A DNA stretch of 64,000 nt from Microbacterium karelineae. GTDB lineage: Bacteria > Actinomycetota > Actinomycetes > Actinomycetales > Microbacteriaceae. The notes beneath the pieces were generated by a model that saw only the letters and a list, made by a program, of their open reading frames with translations, ran no database searches and was not told where the DNA came from. Both the position numbers and the translations under genes were made by a program. The stretch is from the NCBI RefSeq assembly GCF_009745985.1, contig NZ_WFIX01000175.1:310001-374000 (forward strand), written 5' to 3'. Shown here piece after piece: positions 9,145 to 15,995 of this stretch (within the stretch, counting starts at the first letter, position 1; every line of letters starts with the position of its first letter).

Positions 9145-9710
9145 TCGCCACCCGCGTCCTCGCCGGGCTCGGCGCGTCGTTCCGCAGGCATGCAGGTGAG
9201 CACCTGTCGCCCCTTGTCGAGAGCCTCACCGGGGCCGTGGCCGAGACGGACGAGCTCGTCAGCCTCACACCGGACGGGTGGGCTGCCGCGTTCGACATTG
9301 ACGGACCTCGCCCGGGATGGCTCGCGCAACTCGTCGGCATCGTCTCGGATCCGACGCTCACGACCGAGCAGCAGCGCGAGATCATCCGGACCCGCCCGAG
9401 CTGGTCGCGCGGCACGTACAAGGCGCTCGTCGCATCGATCAAGACCGGCCTCATCAACCTGCGGCGCGTCGTCGTCGACGAACGCGACACGGGCGCGTGG
9501 CACGCGACGATCAGCATCTACGAGTCGGACTTCGCATCCGGCACCACGCAGGCGACGATCATCGCGCTCGCCGAACGCCACCGCCCCGCCGGCGTCACGT
9601 TCGACTTCGTTTTCTACCCGCCGCACTCGTACGGGGACGCCGAGAACACGGCGGGCACCTACGACACCGCCGAGGCCACGGCGGGCACCTACGACACCGC
9701 CGAGGAGTAG
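9141..9710 (+). CDS. Baseplate protein gpI-like, with duplicated C-terminal decapeptide
   Basis: A 189-residue tail protein I-like product. ATG 9141 overlaps the gpJ stop and is preferred over far-upstream starts. The core has PGWLAQLVGI, QQREIIRTRPSWSRGTYKAL and FDFVFYPP strands typical of gpI, which links the wedge to the fibres. The last 25 residues repeat the unit TAGTYDTAEA, encoded by an exact 28-bp direct repeat with 30-bp period (9647-9674, 9677-9704). The repeat may be an adaptor to the next fibre protein. Confidence 0.8.
   Translation: MIATRVLAGLGASFRRHAGEHLSPLVESLTGAVAETDELVSLTPDGWAAAFDIDGPRPGWLAQLVGIVSDPTLTTEQQREIIRTRPSWSRGTYKALVASIKTGLINLRRVVVDERDTGAWHATISIYESDFASGTTQATIIALAERHRPAGVTFDFVFYPPHSYGDAENTAGTYDTAEATAGTYDTAEE
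9647..9704 (+). repeat. Two tandem 30-bp units in the gpI gene
   Basis: Bases 9647-9674 and 9677-9704 are identical over 28 bases with a 30-bp period, keeping the reading frame and duplicating ten residues. Perfect identity at all codon positions suggests a recent slippage or duplication event. Confidence 0.9.
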
Positions 9711-9714
9711 ACCG

Positions 9715-10164
9715 ATGCCGACCGACACCAGCAAGGGCTTCCCATACCCGGAAGCCGCCGACCCCGACAAGCCGCGCCTCGACCTGCAGGCCCTCGCCGA
9801 GTTCCTCAACGCACTCCCCGGCGTCCGTACCGTCACCCAGTCGGAGCGCGACGTGCTCGTCGACCTGTGGCCGGGGATGCTGATCTTCAACTCGACCAAC
9901 GGCCACCTCGAGATCAACAAGACCGGCACGGCCGGCGACTGGGAATGGGTCGTCGATTCGAAGCAGCCGATCCCGATCTCAGAGGGCGGTACGGGCCTCA
10001 ACACCGCCCCGTCGATGTTCGTCCGTCTCGACACGATCACCGCCGATTCGCCGTTCCAGGCTTTCCCCCGCCCCGGCACGCAGGGCATCCTCCCGATCGA
10101 CAAGGGCGGCACCGGCGACACGACCGACACGGACTTCGTCGCCGCGTTCGAGGCAGCCCTCTGA
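9715..10164 (+). CDS. Short tail fibre-like protein
   Basis: A 149-residue protein starting at ATG 9715, 4 bp after the gpI stop. The N-terminus (KGFPYPEAADPDKPRLDLQ) resembles phage fibre attachment segments, and two ISEGGTG / IDKGGTG motifs near residues 91 and 129 are the repeats seen in tail-collar fibres. It lacks a long shaft or receptor-binding head, so it may be a fibre base or a minimal fibre. Host range may rest on this and the 10734-11126 protein. Confidence 0.6.
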   Translation: MPTDTSKGFPYPEAADPDKPRLDLQALAEFLNALPGVRTVTQSERDVLVDLWPGMLIFNSTNGHLEINKTGTAGDWEWVVDSKQPIPISEGGTGLNTAPSMFVRLDTITADSPFQAFPRPGTQGILPIDKGGTGDTTDTDFVAAFEAAL

Positions 10165-10165
10165 C

Positions 10166-10408
10166 ATGAGCGTCGACGACGTCATCCGACGGCGCCCACC
10201 AGCCGTGCCCCTCGAGCCCGTCAGCGGGATCGTCACGGCCGTCAGCGACGCCGGAATCCTCGTCACGCCGATCGGCCAGTCCACCGACCACCCGATCGGG
10301 CCATGCCGAGGCCCCCGCACGATCGACTCGACCCCGATCGCCCCCGGCATGCACGTGCTCGTCGTCTTCACGACGACAGGCCCGTGGATCGTCTCCGTCG
10401 ACGGATAG
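10166..10408 (+). CDS. Small OB-fold-like baseplate protein (gpV-like core)
   Basis: An 80-residue protein made almost only of strands: SGIVTAVSDAGILVTPIG, then PGMHVLVVFTTTGPWIVSVDG at the C-terminus. This resembles the N-terminal OB domain of baseplate spike proteins, but no beta-helix or spike tip follows, so it would be a stripped spike base. It is encoded beside the gp25-like wedge gene, as V and W are in P2. The assignment is tentative. Confidence 0.45.
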   Translation: MSVDDVIRRRPPAVPLEPVSGIVTAVSDAGILVTPIGQSTDHPIGPCRGPRTIDSTPIAPGMHVLVVFTTTGPWIVSVDG

Positions 10409-10416
10409 GAACCGAC

Positions 10417-10722
10417 ATGGCAGTCACCCTCCGCCTCCCACTCGAAGTCAGCCAGACCGGCACTCTCCGCACTCTCACCCAGGACAGCCCCGCCGACCTC
10501 GTCCAGTCGATCCGCTCACTCCTCTCCACACCCAGAGGAGAGCGCACCGCACTCCCGGACTACGGCATCGTCGACCAGCTCGGCGCCGTCGACATCGACG
10601 CCGGCGACATCGCCCAAGCGATCGTCGACTGGGAGCCCCGCGTCCAAGAACCCCGCATCACCGAGATCGCCACCGCGCTCGCCGCGGGGGCGTCGTTGTC
10701 GACGATCACCGTCGTCGTCTGA
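10417..10722 (+). CDS. Baseplate wedge protein gpW / gp25-like
   Basis: A 101-residue protein of the GPW/gp25 family. It has an N-terminal strand, a helix SPADLVQSIRSLL, then the family hallmark TPRGERTALPDYGIVDQL (near residues 38-55), a helix DIAQAIVDWEPRVQEPRITEI and a last strand. gp25-like proteins start sheath assembly at the baseplate. ATG 10417 is preferred because earlier in-frame starts overlap the preceding gene. In P2 this gene precedes J and I; here it follows them. Confidence 0.88.
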   Translation: MAVTLRLPLEVSQTGTLRTLTQDSPADLVQSIRSLLSTPRGERTALPDYGIVDQLGAVDIDAGDIAQAIVDWEPRVQEPRITEIATALAAGASLSTITVVV

Positions 10723-10733
10723 AAGGAGCCGCG

Positions 10734-11126
10734 ATGAGCCTCACCACCCGCATCAGCGATCTCGCGACGCGCATCGGCCAGGAGTTCAAGGCCCGATTCG
10801 GCCCGAATATCGGCTCCTACGGGACGGTCATGGTCAAGGAGAGCGGTGTGACCGTGTCGGGGGTCACCGGTCGCAAGGTCGGCGGACTCCTCGACCTGCA
10901 CGCGACCGTGTCCGGCGTGACCATACCGGCAGGTGGCTCGGTCGTCGTGGGCACGCTCCTGACTGACTACCGTCCGTGGTCGTTGGCGTACGGCAGCCTC
11001 CTCATGTCCGGCGGTTCGTCCGACGGATATGTCCGCGCAGCTGGCAACGGTGAGCTCAGGATCTACAACACCTCAACGACGGACTACACAACAGCGACCC
11101 TCCACCTGACGTACCCGACGTCGTAG
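10734..11126 (+). CDS. Putative tail fibre tip or virion decoration protein
   Basis: A 130-residue protein with a short N-terminal helix (TTRISDLATRIGQEFKARFG) like the start of many actinophage fibre proteins, followed by an all-beta part rich in Gly, Ser and Thr. It is the last gene before a strong terminator, ending the structural operon, a usual place for host-recognition proteins. No enzyme motif is visible. It has a good AAGGAG site 5 bp before the ATG. Confidence 0.5.
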   Translation: MSLTTRISDLATRIGQEFKARFGPNIGSYGTVMVKESGVTVSGVTGRKVGGLLDLHATVSGVTIPAGGSVVVGTLLTDYRPWSLAYGSLLMSGGSSDGYVRAAGNGELRIYNTSTTDYTTATLHLTYPTS

Positions 11127-11141
11127 AACGCGCGATCTCGA

Positions 11142-11165
11142 GCCGTCCCGACCGGGACGGCTTTT
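11142..11165 (+). terminator. Rho-independent terminator after tail genes
   Basis: A perfect 8-bp stem (GCCGTCCC / GGGACGGC) with a GACC loop is followed by TTTT. It closes the structural operon just before the lysis cassette. Confidence 0.9.
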
Positions 11166-11191
11166 CTCATGCCCGAACACGAGGAGCAGTG

Positions 11192-11317
11192 ATGTCGAAA
11201 CAGGACCGCGAGGCCGAGGTGCTGGCGCTGCAGAAGCGCGCACTCGACCCGGACGACGAGTATGACGGATCCGACGCGATGGTCCGTCCCGACGGCGACC
11301 GCGGGGAGGCGGACTGA
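11192..11317 (+). CDS. 41-residue acidic phage protein
   Basis: A short ORF begins at ATG 11192 behind GAGGAG and ends in TGATG, sharing bases with the endolysin start, which argues for translational coupling. The peptide starts MSKQDREAEVLALQKRA and ends with an Asp/Glu-rich tail. Similar tiny acidic ORFs often precede endolysin genes in actinophages. I do not recognise its function. Confidence 0.65.
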   Translation: MSKQDREAEVLALQKRALDPDDEYDGSDAMVRPDGDRGEAD

Positions 11318-12411
11318 TGAGCAGCGTCTACACCGAGACTCGCCTCACGAGCGACCACAGCGCCCGCACGCGCGGCGTCGGCGGTGTGGTGTTGCATCAC
11401 GGCGCGACGACGAGCGTCGACGTGATCATCGGCCTGATGATGCCCGGCGGTCGCACGGTGTCCGCGCACGCGGCGATCCAGGATGGCCGGATCGTGCAGA
11501 CGGTCCCGTCGAACCGGCGCGCCTGGTCGCTCGGCGACGCGTACTGGGATTCGTGGGCGATGACGTGCGAGTGCGCGAACGACGCCGGCGCCCCTTCGTG
11601 GACGCTGAGCTCGGCGACGCACGAGTCGATCGCGCAGTGGGTCGCGTCCGCGGCGCAGGCGTTCGACTTCTACCCGCGCCGCGACGGACCGTCCGCGACG
11701 TGGACCGTGATCGGGCACCGCGAGGTGTACACGATCCACGGAGGCTCCTACGCGACGGCCTGCCCCGGCGGCATGGATCTCGCGTGGATCACCCGCCGCG
11801 CGCAGCAGATCCTCGGATCCGGCGACGGGCCCGGCGCGATCGGCGGCGGGGGAGGGTCGACTGAGCCGACGTGGGCCGGCTATCCGATCCGTGAGATTCA
11901 GGAGCGCCTCGGCGTGCACGGCTACGACACGGCCGTCGACGGGATCTACGGCCCCGACACCGAGCGGCAGGTGCGCGCCTTCCAGGCGGCGGCAGGTCTC
12001 GCCGTCGACGGCGACGTCGGACCCGCCACGTGGACCGCCCTCAAGAAGGACCCCGCGAAGCGTGACCCGGCGGCCCCGGCCGCGCCGAGCACGCCGAGCT
12101 CGCCGAAGGCGCCGGTGTTCCCGCTGCCGAGCGACTGGTACTTCGGTCCCGAGTCCGGCCCGCGCGAGTCCGTCAGCGGCCACCACGGCAACCGGCACGG
12201 CACCGCCGCCGAGATGCGCAAGCACCTGTGGCGCTTCCAGCAGCGCCTCGAGGATCGTGGCTGGCTGTTCCCGCTCCACGGATCCGATGGCCTCTACGGT
12301 GACGAGACGCGTGAGAACGTGGTCGCGTTCCAGCGCGAGAAGGGCCTCGCCGTCGACGGACTCATCGGCCCCGCCACGTGGAAGGCCGCCTGGGAAGCAC
12401 CGGTGACGTGA
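11317..12411 (+). CDS. Endolysin: N-acetylmuramoyl-L-alanine amidase with two peptidoglycan-binding domains
   Basis: A 364-residue lysin. Residues 20-165 form an amidase_2/PGRP domain with the zinc ligands H27 (VVLHHGATT) and H134 (IGHRE) and the Cys of ACPGG at 149. A Gly-rich linker (about 167-185) leads to a first peptidoglycan-binding domain (about 188-237: IQERLGVHGYDTAVDGIYGP), then a Pro/Ala linker and a second one (about 290-358: DGLYGDETRENVVAFQ). It would cleave the lactyl-peptide bond after the holin opens the membrane. No signal peptide is visible. Its stop overlaps the next start. Confidence 0.93.
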   Translation: MSSVYTETRLTSDHSARTRGVGGVVLHHGATTSVDVIIGLMMPGGRTVSAHAAIQDGRIVQTVPSNRRAWSLGDAYWDSWAMTCECANDAGAPSWTLSSATHESIAQWVASAAQAFDFYPRRDGPSATWTVIGHREVYTIHGGSYATACPGGMDLAWITRRAQQILGSGDGPGAIGGGGGSTEPTWAGYPIREIQERLGVHGYDTAVDGIYGPDTERQVRAFQAAAGLAVDGDVGPATWTALKKDPAKRDPAAPAAPSTPSSPKAPVFPLPSDWYFGPESGPRESVSGHHGNRHGTAAEMRKHLWRFQQRLEDRGWLFPLHGSDGLYGDETRENVVAFQREKGLAVDGLIGPATWKAAWEAPVT

Positions 12412-12557
12412 TGCCCGCCGGCATGAAGACGTTCGTCGCGATCGTCGGCCTCGTCGCGCTCGGCATGTCCGCCCTCGCGGTGTGGTCGGCCGTCCGCGCG
12501 ATCGCGTTCTTCGCGTACGTGCTCGCGGTCGTCTTCGCTCACGGGGGTGCTGCCTGA
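12411..12557 (+). CDS. 48-residue membrane protein, holin-like
   Basis: An ORF from ATG 12411 (overlapping the endolysin stop) to TGA 12555-12557 (overlapping the next start) encodes 48 residues with one long or two short hydrophobic helices (FVAIVGLVALGMSALAVWSA and AIAFFAYVLAVVFA). Size, hydrophobicity and place between endolysin and DUF2746 gene fit a holin or holin partner. The function is not proven by motif. Confidence 0.6.
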   Translation: MPAGMKTFVAIVGLVALGMSALAVWSAVRAIAFFAYVLAVVFAHGGAA

Positions 12558-12964
12558 TGCCGGAGTGGATCACAGAACTGATCCCCGTCGCGCCGTGGCT
12601 CGCCGTCCTCGCCGGCGTCGTGTGGTTGGGCGTGAAGGCGCTACCGATCGTCCGGAAGGTCGGGCACCTCGTAGACGATCTCGCGGGCGAGCCCGCGCGA
12701 CCCGGCGTGCCGGCCCGCCCGGGGCTGATGCAGCGCATGGAGACCGTCGAGCACCAGACACGCGAGATCCGCCATGAGGTGTTCCCGAACAGCGGGCAGA
12801 GCCTCCGCGACGAGGTGAACCGCCAAGGCGAGCACCTCCGCAGTCAGGGCGAGAAGCTCGACGTCGTCCTCGACTGGCAGACGAAGCACGAACAGAAGAG
12901 CGACGCGACCGTCGCGCGCATCGACAAGCTCGAGAAGGAGAGCGACCATGACAACTGGACCTGA
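12557..12964 (+). CDS. DUF2746-type phage membrane protein
   Basis: A 135-residue protein with one N-terminal transmembrane helix (about residues 11-30) and a cytoplasmic coiled coil. The segment QRMETVEHQTREIRHEVFPN followed by SLRDEVNRQGEHL is the hallmark of DUF2746, common in actinophage lysis cassettes. ATG 12557 overlaps the preceding stop; a start further upstream would run antiparallel to no evidence and overlap the 48-residue gene. The C-terminus overlaps the holin start by 17 bp. Confidence 0.8.
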   Translation: MPEWITELIPVAPWLAVLAGVVWLGVKALPIVRKVGHLVDDLAGEPARPGVPARPGLMQRMETVEHQTREIRHEVFPNSGQSLRDEVNRQGEHLRSQGEKLDVVLDWQTKHEQKSDATVARIDKLEKESDHDNWT

Positions 12965-13223
12965 CACACCGAACGTCCCGGACCCCGCGGCGGCACCGAC
13001 GATCCCCGGCCCTGTCCGCACGACCGCGTACGTCATCGGCCTCGTCGTCGGCGCCCTCGCGACATCGACGATCACGACCGCGGGTGCGCTGGCCTCCGCG
13101 GGCGCGATAGACGGCACGACCGGCCTCGTCGCCTCGGTGATCGCCGGTGGGATCGCATCCGTCGTCGGCACGATCGCCGGCGGCCTCGGCGTCGCGTACC
13201 GTCCGACCCGCCCGACAACGTGA
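12948..13223 (+). CDS. Holin-like two-helix membrane protein
   Basis: A 91-residue protein with a Pro-rich N-terminus, two hydrophobic helices (TAYVIGLVVGALATSTITTAG and LVASVIAGGIASVVGTIAGGL) and a short basic tail, the usual form of actinophage holins that follow endolysins. It ends the lysis cassette, and a strong hairpin terminator follows about 100 bp later. Two candidate holins in one cassette may be a holin and antiholin pair. Confidence 0.65.
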   Translation: MTTGPDTPNVPDPAAAPTIPGPVRTTAYVIGLVVGALATSTITTAGALASAGAIDGTTGLVASVIAGGIASVVGTIAGGLGVAYRPTRPTT

Positions 13224-13239
13224 CCAGCGCCGTCGCTGA

Positions 13240-13309
13240 GATTCGCGCGCCGGTCCGATCCGTGTGATTCCGCGGGTATACGTCTGAACCGGCCCGGATT
13301 CGCGCGCCG
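13240..13309. repeat. 13-bp direct repeat after the holin gene
   Basis: GATTCGCGCGCCG occurs at 13240-13252 and 13297-13309, 57 bp apart, in the gap between the last lysis gene and its terminator. Its role is unknown. Confidence 0.6.
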
Positions 13310-13325
13310 CGCGGCAAGCATGATC

Positions 13326-13390
13326 TCGCCCCTCCTGGGTGAGCCCTCGACACCTCCACGGTGGCGGGCTCCCCGGGAGGGGCGATTCTT
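13326..13390 (+). terminator. Terminator after lysis cassette
   Basis: Arms TCGCCCCTCC (13326-13335) and GGAGGGGCGA (13376-13385) pair, with inner GGG-GAGCCC / GGGCTC-CCC pairing, followed by TTCTTT. It separates lysis genes from the small-ORF region. Confidence 0.8.
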
Positions 13391-13413
13391 TGCATTCCAG
13401 GCGTCACACCATG

Positions 13414-13467
13414 TTGCATATGAGAGTAACGCTGTGTTACACTTAAGGGGTCGGGGAGGTTCCCCGA
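13414..13467 (+). promoter_or_regulatory. Promoter with 5'-end hairpin for the small membrane ORFs
   Basis: TTGCAT (13414-13419) and TACACT (13438-13443) are spaced 18 bp. Inverted repeat GTAAC-N5-GTTAC overlaps the -10 region and could be an operator. The expected transcript begins near 13450 and starts with a perfect 7-bp hairpin (13451-13467, loop GGT). A strong AGGAGGGAGG ribosome site follows. Confidence 0.65.
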
Positions 13468-13483
13468 CAGGAGGGAGGATCCG

Positions 13484-13579
13484 GTGGAGATCATCGGCCT
13501 CTTGACCGCCCTCATCAACATGGTGACGGCGATCATCCTCTGGCAGACCGCGAAGCGGAACCGCCGCAAGCGGGACTGA
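13484..13579 (+). CDS. 31-residue single-helix membrane peptide
   Basis: GTG 13484 lies 5 bp after a near-perfect Shine-Dalgarno sequence and has its own promoter. The product is a hydrophobic helix of about 20 residues (IIGLLTALINMVTAIILW) ending in a very basic tail (KRNRRKRD), so it would sit in the membrane with the tail inside. It resembles toxic or signalling micro-proteins in form, but no function is known. The strong, dedicated expression signals make it a likely real gene despite its size. Confidence 0.6.
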   Translation: MEIIGLLTALINMVTAIILWQTAKRNRRKRD

Positions 13580-13586
13580 CAGAGGC

Positions 13587-13619
13587 GGGGACCTGGAAGC
13601 CGCTAGCATCCAGGTCCCC
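13587..13619 (+). promoter_or_regulatory. Perfect 11-bp inverted repeat between two micro-ORFs
   Basis: GGGGACCTGGA (13587-13597) and TCCAGGTCCCC (13609-13619) pair fully around an 11-nt loop that itself holds GCTAGC. No U-tract follows, so it may be an operator, an RNA stability element or a weak attenuator rather than a classic terminator. Confidence 0.6.
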
Positions 13620-13647
13620 GACCTCCCCACATCATACGAGGAGCACC

Positions 13648-13737
13648 ATGGAAACGCTCGGATGGATCATCAGCATCGTCGCCCTCGCGGTGAGCGTCAC
13701 GGCACTCGTCATCGCAGTACGTGGAGCACGGCGATGA
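13648..13737 (+). CDS. 29-residue single-helix membrane peptide
   Basis: ATG 13648 follows GAGGAGCACC. The peptide is one hydrophobic helix (LGWIISIVALAVSVTALVIAV) with a basic end (RGARR), like the 31-residue ORF upstream. Its stop overlaps the next ATG (ATGA), so it is translationally coupled to the putative DNA-binding gene. Two tandem micro-membrane proteins ahead of a regulator-like gene is an arrangement I do not recognise. Confidence 0.6.
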   Translation: METLGWIISIVALAVSVTALVIAVRGARR

Positions 13738-14186
13738 ACTACGAGGATCAGCTGCGCGACGCCGACCGCACGATCCGGAAGGCAACCGAGGGGCGAGACT
13801 CTGCGATCATCAGCGCCGCGGCCGCGGGCATGGCGAAGACGTCCATCGCAGAGATGGTCGGGCTCTCGCGCATGCAGGTGCACCGCATCGTCGCGGCGGC
13901 GGAGGCGAGCGATGCCCGCCCGATGCCGAAGACGATGGGCTACCGGATCACGGTCGAGACGGATGAGCGCTTCACGCTCGAGCGTGCCAGCGAGATTCAG
14001 GGCGCGCTCCTGCGGTACGCACCGCACGTCGTGCCGGGGGACCGGACGACGATCCTGCTCACGCTAGACACGATCTCGTCTGACCTGCAGCTCGCGGCCG
14101 CATCGGTGATTCGGGATGTTGAGGAGCGAGCGGGCGTCGATGTCGTTGCCTACCGAGTCGGCCCGTCGGCGGCCAGGCGCGACTAG
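13734..14186 (+). CDS. Putative helix-turn-helix DNA-binding phage protein
   Basis: A 150-residue protein. Residues 30-55 (AAAAGMAKTSIAEMVGLSRMQVHRIV) have the form of a helix-turn-helix like Hin/homeodomain-type regulators. The C-terminal half is mixed, with TILLTLDTISSDLQLAAASVIRDVEERAGVDVVAY, perhaps a dimer domain. It is coupled to the micro-ORF before it. Lying between the lysis block and the attachment site, it may regulate the accessory region. It is not an obvious CI-type repressor. Confidence 0.6.
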   Translation: MNYEDQLRDADRTIRKATEGRDSAIISAAAAGMAKTSIAEMVGLSRMQVHRIVAAAEASDARPMPKTMGYRITVETDERFTLERASEIQGALLRYAPHVVPGDRTTILLTLDTISSDLQLAAASVIRDVEERAGVDVVAYRVGPSAARRD

Positions 14187-14197
14187 GGGATCGAAGC

Positions 14198-14488
14198 TCA
14201 GTATCGTCCGCGATGCTGCCCGCCGGCGCTCTCGCGTCCGACCTCGATCCAGTTCGTCGCGCCGGGGATCTCCCAGAGCGCGTCGACGAGCGGCCGCACG
14301 AGTGGGTCGTTCTCATGGAAGCCGGCCCACGTGCCTGCGACCTTCGCGAGGATGTCACCGCGGCCGCCTGCGAGGCGCTGCAGCTCGTGCACGAGCACCT
14401 CGGGCATGGTCGTGTATTGCTCGCGGCTGATCGTCGCGGAGAGGGCGATGTCGAGGCGGGTGTCGTCGGTGAGGTGCTCGCGGGGCAT
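14198..14488 (-). CDS. 96-residue phage protein of unknown function
   Basis: A leftward gene (ATG complement at 14486-14488, AGGA 8 bp upstream) for a soluble acidic protein with conserved-looking helix MPEVLVHELQRLAGGRGD and GTWAGFHENDPLVRPLVDAL. It is the last gene of the leftward accessory module next to the attachment site and converges on the DNA-binding gene. I do not recognise the family. Confidence 0.6.
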   Translation of the reverse strand: MPREHLTDDTRLDIALSATISREQYTTMPEVLVHELQRLAGGRGDILAKVAGTWAGFHENDPLVRPLVDALWEIPGATNWIEVGRESAGGQHRGRY

Positions 14489-14517
14489 GCACGGATCCTA
14501 GGCTGGGCGTCCGACAC

Positions 14518-14676
14518 TCACAGGTCGACGATCCCGTCCCCGTCACCTGGGTGCTCGACGTGCGGCCACTCGATCCGGCGACCGCACGCGGGGCACTCGT
14601 CGCCACCCTCCTGCGGCCGCATCACGACGCGGCAGTCTGGGCAGTGGGGCTGCGCGGCGACGTCGAGATCATCCAT
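14518..14676 (-). CDS. 52-residue zinc-ribbon protein
   Basis: The complement of 14518-14676 encodes MDDLDVAAQ followed by CPDC (12-15) and CPAC (28-31), two CxxC knuckles 12 residues apart, a typical zinc ribbon, and an acidic tail. It lies 29 bp from the 96-residue gene and 54 bp from the HIRAN-like gene, same strand. The ribosome site is weak. Such small zinc ribbons are frequent in actinophage accessory regions, where they may act as nucleic-acid or protein binding adaptors. Confidence 0.6.
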   Translation of the reverse strand: MDDLDVAAQPHCPDCRVVMRPQEGGDECPACGRRIEWPHVEHPGDGDGIVDL

Positions 14677-14730
14677 GGGGAGAGGCTACGCGGCGAGGCG
14701 CGGACCGTCGACGTCACCAGCGGTCATGCA

Positions 14731-15963
14731 TCAGTCCTCCCCCCACATTGGCTCCTCGCGCGCGTTCACCCGCACATCCTCGACGTCTTCTGCCGCATCC
14801 GTCGTCGCAGGTTGCGCTCGCCGCGGGTGCAGCGGGGGAGTGGTGGAAGGGCGTTCAAACCAGTCGTCGGAGAGCTCGTGCGCTTTCTCCGCGTGGACGG
14901 TGATCTGCGCGGCGATCAAGCTGCCTTTGACCTTGAGCCAGGCGGCCGTGGCCTGTCCCTGGTCTGCGAGGTGTCGGATGGTCGGCAGGAAATTCTCGCT
15001 CATGCTCGGCGTCATCTGACCCACCTGCTCTCCGTCGATGCGCACCTCGACGTACGCTTTCGGTTCCGCGCGCGCGGGAGTCGTGCGTTCCTCGACGAGC
15101 GTCCCGATGGCGAGACTCTCGCTGCTGGCGAGGTACTCGCCGATCACATCGAGGTGGTTCTCTTCACCGCTGACCTGGACGGCGCGGCCCCACGGCAGCA
15201 GGCTGTACGGGCTCTCGGGCGGGTTGTTCGTCGGCGCGAGCATCCCAGGAGGATTGAGCGCGAGCGTGATTCGAGCGTGCCCTTTCACCTTGCCCGTGTC
15301 CCACGTCTCGCGCTGCGTGGTCCACACGCGTGCACGCGTCACGGGGGCGACGCCGGCCGCGACGAGCTGCGCGAGCGGCTCGTGATAGTCGGCGGCGTTC
15401 TCCCGCTCGAGGTATCCGACGTGCTCGCCATTGATGAGCACCATGACGGCATTCGAGTCGTACTTGTTCGTCGGCTCGGGGAGTAGCTCAGCGGCTACGG
15501 ATTCGAGTTCGATCTCTTCGTCGACGCGAGGGCGCCGGCCGATGGCTCGCCAGAGCGCGTCGATGCGAGCGAACTCGCCAGCGACTTCGACAGATGGCCA
15601 CCCATCGGATCCCATGAGCTCGTACGACATCTGCGGCCTCGCCTTTCGCTGACGAGGTGACCGCTTCGACGTCGCCGAAGTAGGCGCATGCATGTCGGCG
15701 GCAATTGGCGCGGCAGGGGCAGGCGCCCCGAGTGTGACAGCGCCTGGGGGCGGAAGCTCCTGCCCGGCGGTGCTCGAGGAACGGCGGTTGGGCTCTGGCT
15801 TCACGAGTGCGAAGAAGTAGACGAACGCGGCCACGATCACGATCCAGATGAGCCACGGCCCCGCGGCCGGGATGCTCCCGAGCAGGCTGGCGGTGATGAC
15901 GGTGAGGATCCAGAACAGCCAGGCGGGCATGCCGAGGGGATAGCGCTTCATGCCCGGGAGCAT
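14731..15963 (-). CDS. Membrane-anchored protein with two HIRAN-like domains
   Basis: A 410-residue protein starting at the complement of 15961-15963 (or M5 at 15951). Two hydrophobic helices (about 14-54) form an N-terminal anchor. After a Pro/Ala/Ser linker, residues about 125-215 contain N166KYDSNAV and HVGYLERE, the pattern of HIRAN domains, which bind DNA ends or stalled forks in other proteins. A second related unit (about 290-365, YVEVRIDGEQVGQMTPSMS) lacks the NKYDxNA motif. The gene starts only about 40 bp from the attR junction. It is a likely lysogenic accessory gene; its role is unknown. Confidence 0.7.
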   Translation of the reverse strand: MLPGMKRYPLGMPAWLFWILTVITASLLGSIPAAGPWLIWIVIVAAFVYFFALVKPEPNRRSSSTAGQELPPPGAVTLGAPAPAAPIAADMHAPTSATSKRSPRQRKARPQMSYELMGSDGWPSVEVAGEFARIDALWRAIGRRPRVDEEIELESVAAELLPEPTNKYDSNAVMVLINGEHVGYLERENAADYHEPLAQLVAAGVAPVTRARVWTTQRETWDTGKVKGHARITLALNPPGMLAPTNNPPESPYSLLPWGRAVQVSGEENHLDVIGEYLASSESLAIGTLVEERTTPARAEPKAYVEVRIDGEQVGQMTPSMSENFLPTIRHLADQGQATAAWLKVKGSLIAAQITVHAEKAHELSDDWFERPSTTPPLHPRRAQPATTDAAEDVEDVRVNAREEPMWGED

Positions 15964-15995
15964 ACCGAGTACCCGGGAAGGACTGCGACGAGTAA

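Noticed and set aside
13320-13740. CRISPR array or cluster of repeats
   Set aside because: The repeats here are inverted hairpins and one pair of direct repeats. There are no regularly spaced identical units anywhere in the window.
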